From Pohlia nutans (Eukaryota > Streptophyta > Bryopsida > Bryales > Mniaceae): DNA of 64,000 nucleotides. The notes under the pieces were generated by a model. The model saw only the letters and a list, made by a program, of their open reading frames with translations. It did not search any database and was not told the DNA's origin. Shown here one piece after another: positions 57,622-64,000 of the stretch. How positions within the stretch are numbered: position 1 is the stretch's first letter; each line of letters begins with the position of its first letter. The DNA is taken from positions 813,555 to 877,554 of the forward strand of contig CM040092.1 of the NCBI GenBank assembly GCA_022496805.1, given 5' to 3'. The position numbers and the translations under genes were made by a program.

Positions 57622-60600
57622 ATGGATGGAGTATTGTTAATGAAGGGAATGAAAGTGAACGGAGTTGGAGAGCATGATACAGTGGCATTTGGAGATTTGG
57701 AGTACCAACATGGATTTGGCAACCATTTTTCTACGGAGGTTTTGAAGGGGGCGCTGCCGGTGGGCCAAAACAGCCCTCTCAAGTGTCCCTATGGCCTGTA
57801 CGCCGAACAGATCTCTGGCACTGCCTTCACTGTTCCACGCATGCATAATCAAAGAAGGTGCTGAATACTACATACTCTCCCCTTTCATAGAATGTAGGGT
57901 TTTGAGTGGTATGTTTCCGTGATTAGAAGGGATACTTTTACTTATTTTTCATTTCTTTTTGAGAGCATTCCAACGCACTATAATTTGGATACTGTATGAA
58001 TATGAAGAAGAAGAAGTTGATAGTAAGGTCCCAATCACTAGCCTACATTACTTTTGAACGTTGTTCAATAAGTAAGTACCGGTATTGCATCTCCAAGGTA
58101 TCACTTAGATAATATAGGTCTATTTGATGATGTTATGTTAAACATTTGATGTGTGATCTTATTAGACAGTTGTCAAATATGTTGGGCAACCTTGTTATGA
58201 AATATATTCTAAACATACAATTTCAAATATTTGAAGAATATAGTCTGAGAATATGCTTCTGTAATAGATGTCAAGTCAAATTATGTATTATTTATTAATT
58301 GTAGTGTTTGTCTATCTGCGAACGAAGACAACCCTGATTATGATAGAACGTCATGTGTTTGGATGACACTTGCTGGGGCTTTTCAACCCACGGGAAAGGG
58401 ACTTAGATTGTGTTGGTGGTTGCGCAAGATTGTTACATACCGTAGTACATGGGCTGGTTAAGAAAAAATTTAATTAATTCTAAAATTGTCGAAATTTTCA
58501 CATATTGTATTCCTACAAATTCTAAGAAATTGTGAAGAAATTTGAAGAAATCTACAAAGAATTTGCTTCGTCGAATTTCTCAGTCAAAAATAAAATAATT
58601 TATTAGGCAAAAAATTGCCGAACCAGCCAAGGTAGTATGGTACCTAGATTGACATGGGCACCGTCTCTCTCTCTGTGGTTGCGAGCTCTTTCTAATAATA
58701 AAAAGGTGTTAGTAATGGTTGGTTGTAACGCATCGGTAGTAACGTTGCATGAGACTTTCCTTGTCTCAGTGATTTTTTTTGGCAGGAGATAGTTTAGCAT
58801 TTTTTGCTACTTTTCCATGGCTTGAAGAGCAATCCAGGCTCCTTGGATGCTCTTTTCATATTAACCCTTTAAACGTTCCAAAATAAGTAGAATCAAATAA
58901 TGGAAATCATATCATCTTGAAGTGCATGTTATTCCAAATTCATTACAACAATTAATTTTTATTTATTTTTGTTAATTTGGGATTTTTAATTGAATTTCAA
59001 AAGAAAAGCTTGAAATTTTAATTACAATTTATTAATAAAAAATATGATAAATCCAACTGTACAAATGTGATCTTCACATTGACATTTACAACTTAGCTTT
59101 GTACATCAACTCCATTTCTGTTATTCATCAAACATTTTATAACGCATATTCGAAATTAGTGTTGAATCAGGACGTTAAAGGGTTAATATATAGGTAATAT
59201 CAAGGTAATACACATGTGCTAACTAGGTGTTACTTAGGCAATACTTGGGTGATGCCTAGGTTTAAAGAGGCTACACATCTCGACTCCATGTAGGAGATTT
59301 GGCTATTATTCCCTTTGTTATTTTCAAAATCCTTTGTATCAATTAGCCAGCCCAAACTTTATGTAGCAATTTGGCTAAAATCAGCAACAAAAAAAATAAA
59401 AGCACTGCCTTGTATGCTATGAATAAATCTATCTATGTCCTCAATCCTTGATTTCCTGAGTGGTGTCTTGACTACAGTAGAGCCAAGCTTGACTGACCTT
59501 TTCTGAACGTGTGGCAAAAGAATTGAAGCAGGGAGAGGGTTGCATGTTGTTGTTGTTGTTGTTGTAATTATGCTTGTAGTGGACTCTCAGACTACTAATG
59601 GAGTCTAAGATGTGGTAACAATTAAACAGCTGGTTATATCGGATCAAGCCATCCGTAACGCATGAGCCGTTTCATCCCCGTGAGCCGACCAACACACGAC
59701 TTGTGAGCGATTTCAGTCCCACGTCGGCTGCATCTGTCACGCCCACTCAACTCAGATGGAAACCTCCCCCTCTTCCCGAAACTGAGCTCAACTTCATCGA
59801 TGGTCTCTACACCATTTGTGGAGCTGGTAGCCCGTTTCTGCGTCATGGTTATGCTGTCCATATGTATGTACATTCATCTATATATGTATCCCTTGATTTT
59901 TCCCTAGAAATTATGATTTTGACACTACTGGCATTCTTGAGCAGCACCCATGAAACTATTCATTCATAAATAAGAAGCTTGATTTCAATCTTGAACTCAT
60001 GACAATCTTTGCCAAGTCGTGTCAAGTAGACCTCTATACTGATGGATTCAATGTTTTTTCAATTCGATTCGATAGTGGAGGAGGATTCACAGTCCCAACT
60101 GCTGTAGTTCCGTATCTTGTCCTAACGTAACACACTTGTGGCGACGTGTCTTTAGGTACACTGCAAATATCTCCATGGAGGGTTGTGCATTTGCCAATGC
60201 AGATGGGGATCTTCTTATCGTTCCACAGCTAGGACGTAAGCTTTCGACTCTACCTTTTGATTTTGGAATAAGAGGTCTCGTTAGGTCGTTGAAACTTGAA
60301 AGTCTCAGTCCCCTTTAGTTACCTGGCACACTACAGATTGGTTGGTGCGGGTGAATTTAGCGTTTTCAAACTATTGGCGTAGGCACCGTTAGTTTGAAAA
60401 TCTTGGAGTCAAGTTAATTGGGGGAAATTACTGTAAAGTATTTCACTGCAAGGTAGTTAGTGGGAGCTAGCATTGACGCAGTGTAGGTATTTAGTAACTA
60501 ATTCCACTTCGTTACTTAATTGGTGAAGTAGTCTTAGTTATGTGCTACGGGTGGTGTATGAATATCTTGATTACCATTTTCCTGATGATGGATGTGCTGT

Positions 60601-63600
60601 AGATGTTTGAGTGCAAGGTGCTTACAGTCAAAACACCACTTTAAAAATTCGATTCAACAAGGAGCAATAAAAATTGTGGTAATTCTGATGTACTACTTGC
60701 AACTGGGTGGCTTTCAGGCCTATGGATCAAGACCGAGATGGGCAGATTAGAGGTGAAGCCCGGGGAGCTTGTGGTGTTGCAGTTGGGTATACGCTTTGCT
60801 ATTGAGCTACCGGATGGTCCTTCTAGAGGTTATGTTGTGGAGGTCTTCAGTGGCCATTTTCAGTTACCCGAACTTGGCCCCATCGGTATGCTCAGTTACT
60901 CTTTTTCCTGAAACCGTGCATTCTCACTAGTTGTGCACATGCATTTGCATTACAATTTACAGTCTTAGTTAATCAATAGAGAATGTATTGAGAGGTCTGG
61001 GGTTTGATGTGTTGAGAGGTGCAGGTGCAAATGGGCTTGCAGACCCACGAGACTTCCTCACTCCCAAAGCTTGGTTTGAGGAGAAAAGCTATGGAACCAG
61101 TGGTTTCACTGTGATCCATAAATTTGGTGGCGCCCTCTTTGATGCCAAGCAAGACTTTTCTCCCTTTAATGTCGTTGCTTGGCATGGAAATTATGCTCCA
61201 TACAAGGTGAGACACAATATTCCGGCTCTTGGTTTTGTTTTTTTACTTTAAAATGTCGAATGCGGGCAAGGGACCAGAAACTTTGCCTACAGAGTTATAC
61301 AACACTTCTATAACTAAGAGTGTTGAGTTTCTCTCTCATTTTCATCTTTCAATCTTTGTATCTCATGTTGTGTAGCTCCAATGTTGAATTAGATTATAGA
61401 TCTGAGTTTATAGAGCTGTAATTAGTCTACAATGTTACTAAATACTCCTTCAAATCATCAAATATACTCATTTGTAAGAGGTGCAAGTAGAAACACAAAA
61501 TTTAAGTGTGAGTGAACTAATTTACATCTTTTGACCTCCATATCTCTTGTTGTGCACCTCCAACACTTGATTTGATTGAAATTGTAAGTGTGCAATCAAT
61601 CTAGTGGGGTAGGGTGTAGTATTGGATTATCAATTATACTTATTCAAAGTGAAACACAAGGTGAAAGGGGGGTGAGACTTTTCAATTAAATCAAATGTCT
61701 CGAAAGTCATGGGACTTTTTAGGTAGTATTCCGATTCAAAATAACTGCAGATTTGGGGGCTATTGATCGGACTATTTCTTGGTTGCGTTGGAATACAGTA
61801 CAATTTGAAGAAGTTCTGCCCCTTCAACACTGTGTTGTTCGACCACGCCGATCCTTCCATCAATACAGGTAAACTCTAAATTTGTATCTGGATGAATAGG
61901 ACTTCTTATCTGTCAACTTTGTTTTATGCCATCAACTTCTATAAGTTAATTGTCATTTTTTTATTAAGTAAGCCACCCTATTTGTATCACTATGTACTAG
62001 TAGTTTATATATAAAAAAATAAAATGTAAGATACTGATACATAGTGATCACAAAGTGACACAAATAGTCACATGTCACAAATAGGGTGGTTTACCTTAGT
62101 GCAGATTGGATTATCCACTGTGTGAAAATGACCTTGTTGACATTGAATATTTTTTATTCAGTATTGACTGTACCGTCGGAGAGGCCCGGTGTGGCTGTGG
62201 TGGACTTTGTGGTCTTTCCTCCGAGGTGGTCTGTTGCCGAGCACACGTTTCGACCGCCCTACTTTCACCGGAATTGCATGAGTGAATTTATGGGTCTTAT
62301 TTATGGCATGTATGAGGTAAGTGACAACTTTGAAAATGCCAATCAACCCTGAAAGGACTGAGGAACCCTTTTTGAATGTATGTACTTTTTCATATTTTCC
62401 TTCGGTCTATTAGACCTATGAGAGATTGAATGTAAGAACAAACAACAAATGTACCATAGATTGAAGGAAGAGTATCATGTATTCGCAACTTTATTTTGTA
62501 TTAATACTCATCATGTTACTCATTTACCATGTATTAAGTGAAAAATTATAGTACCCCGAATGTAGAGCAGTCCTTTAAGGGTTAAATGTTTTACAGAAAT
62601 AGAGTAAACCAGAAAGGTGTCCTATTTACAGAGCGGAGTTTTCAAAGTGGCATCCAGAGAATTGAGATATATGCATGCCTGCAACTAATTTGCAAGGTTT
62701 TAATGTTTGTTACAGGGAAAGGCCGATGGTTTCATTCCAGGAGGAGCGAGCCTTCACAACTGCATGACTCCTCATGGTGTAGATACTGCTACCTATGAGG
62801 TATTTCCCTCCTTACTTTCTACTCCCTAAAGTCCAACACAATTTAAATCAAAGAAATCCTTTAAAAAGAAGTAAAGGATATCACTGGACCCACACAAACA
62901 AGTCTTGAGGCCACAATACTTTATCCATATTGTAATAAATCTAGCCATGTGATTGGTCAAAGGTTGTCCTTAAAGGTTTAACACTTTGACCCATAGGTCA
63001 TGGGACAAGAAATTTGCCAATAAATGAAAAGTTGACATGAACGCGAAAGCACTTTTTAGAACTTGTCATTGATCATTTTGGATAGTGTTCCAGACACCAT
63101 CAACTCACAAAATGATCAAGGAGACAATATCATTCAGTTGAACTCAGATAAGAAAAAATTAATATCTTACCATCTTATCCCATGCGTTCCAAATGACCAT
63201 ATCTTGACCTCAACTTTTTTCCTTGTCCTCAAAGCTTGTTTGGAGAAGTGTAAACCTGGGAGTTCTCTGAATCAGTACTTCAAACACTTCCCAAGCTAAA
63301 AAGTTGCCCCCTTACAGTCAACACTCCATAATATGATGATATTATTGTTATTTCAAGCAATACCCATGTGACAAGTCATTTTTGTGACTAATCCATGCCT
63401 GTCACCTTCCAGTTAGGGATTCCCAACCATGTTATAATAGAGAGGGACAATTGTATTTTGATTCCATGGGATGGCCTCTGAATTCAAAATTTTCGAAAAT
63501 GATGGACCCATGGGACCCCAAACTCAAATAACAAGGCCTGTCTTGGGAAACGTTTGTAGCTCTGATTTGGACTCTAGAGAGGTCCATAAACCTGCGGTCA

Positions 63601-64000
63601 GTAGCATAACAACAACATAACTTGGCACATTCCTTAGAAACTGGATTACTGGATCATAGAAGCATTTTCCAGGTGAATCAATTTTTCCACCTGTGAAGAT
63701 ACTGATAGATAAATGTGCAAGGGTTGGAGCTTCATGTCATTGATGTTACTTTTAATTACTTGCAGTTATGGCTTCATATTTTGAAGGTGTTTTGGGGCAT
63801 TGGGGATTTGACTTGAGCATTCCAATACGTTTGTTTTTTGCAGAGAACAATCTGTGAGGACCCAAAGCCGTCCAAAATACCTGATCATGCATTAGCCTTC
63901 ATGTTCGAGTCATCTCTGATCCCTCGTGTAACTCCGTGGGCCCTGAACTGTCCCCAGCTGGATCCTGAGTATTATAAGTGCTGGATAGGCTTACGCTCTC
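57622..64000 (+). CDS. HGO: Homogentisate 1,2-dioxygenase (partial at 3' end)
   Basis: Nine exons: 57622-57857, 59630-59863, 60156-60235, 60718-60885, 61025-61206, 61799-61868, 62162-62316, 62716-62799 and 63844-64000+. All introns are GT-AG and phases agree; 455 codons are visible. Only the last few residues and the stop lie beyond the window. The enzyme opens the ring of homogentisate to maleylacetoacetate with O2 in cytosolic tyrosine breakdown. By alignment to human HGD (His335, Glu341, His371), the iron ligands are His359, Glu365 (FHRNCMSEF) and His395 (TPHG). The catalytic base His292 corresponds to His316 (DHADPS). Conserved blocks include [19 protein letters not shown] and [18 protein letters not shown]. 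The N-terminus is about 16 residues longer than in Arabidopsis. MKGMKVNG offers later in-frame starts. Nothing suggests inactivation. Introns 1 and 7 carry TTAA elements. Confidence 0.96.
58865..59182. mobile_element. TTAA element in HGO intron 1
   Basis: TTAA lies at 58861-58864 and 59183-59186. The ends are CCCTTTAAACGTTCC and, reversed, CCTTTAACGTCCTG. It is 318 bp and non-coding. Confidence 0.85.
62347..62581. mobile_element. TTAA element in HGO intron 7
   Basis: The left flank is TCAA (62343-62346, a one-base variant) and the right flank is TTAA (62582-62585). The ends are CCCTGAAAGGACTGAGG and, reversed, CCCTTAAAGGACTGCTC. It is 235 bp and lies 30 bases after the exon 7 donor. Confidence 0.8.

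Noticed and set aside
57622..57864. HGO exon 1 as a stand-alone 80-residue gene
   Set aside because: The frame stops only because it reads into intron 1; the donor at 57858 joins in phase to [13 protein letters not shown] at 59631.

Overview
The window looks like nuclear DNA of a streptophyte plant. It is AT-rich and transposon-saturated, with GT-AG introns of a few hundred bases to 2 kb. It carries two recognisable protein genes of plant type: a small BAH-PHD histone reader of the SHL/EBS kind and a homogentisate 1,2-dioxygenase. The repeats (TTAA-flanked elements of piggyBac type, a LINE with a tetranucleotide tail) argue against a well-studied flowering plant and suggest a seed-free plant or charophyte alga. 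That placement is inference; I cannot name a species.

Layout. 1-4,000: non-coding DNA with small MITEs and a short LINE 3' end. 4,027-9,957: one LINE copy cut up by later insertions. 10,100-12,100: TTAA elements and a perfect hairpin. 12,100-14,170: balanced-composition DNA with a possible but unproven gene. 14,170-19,030: TTAA, PIF/Harbinger-like, LINE and SINE insertions. 19,833-21,137: a 1.3 kb palindromic transposon. 22,559-24,949: a CACTA element with nested elements. 25,000-34,600: more TTAA elements, a second palindrome-family member and an LTR-like segment with a heat-shock-type element. 35,100-40,600: the SHL/EBS-like gene and its upstream region. 40,800-43,790: MITEs. 43,790-47,790: a GC-rich domain with a decayed gag-like reading frame. 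48,400-49,570: a cluster of CAATTG motifs. 49,700-51,200: a long-inverted-repeat element with a minisatellite. 51,600-55,000: a second PIF/Harbinger-like copy, a 286 bp palindrome and a second coding LINE copy. 56,400-64,000: the homogentisate dioxygenase gene, which runs off the end.

The two genes are functionally unrelated (chromatin reading; tyrosine/homogentisate catabolism). What links the window is mobile DNA: at least 15 two-ended elements bounded by TTAA (or a one-base variant) with related ends, CCCCTAAACGTCC, CCCCTAAAGGACC or CCCTTTAACGT. They sit inside the LINE, inside the CACTA element and inside introns of both genes. Most coordinates for these come from matching both ends and the flanking target duplication by eye.
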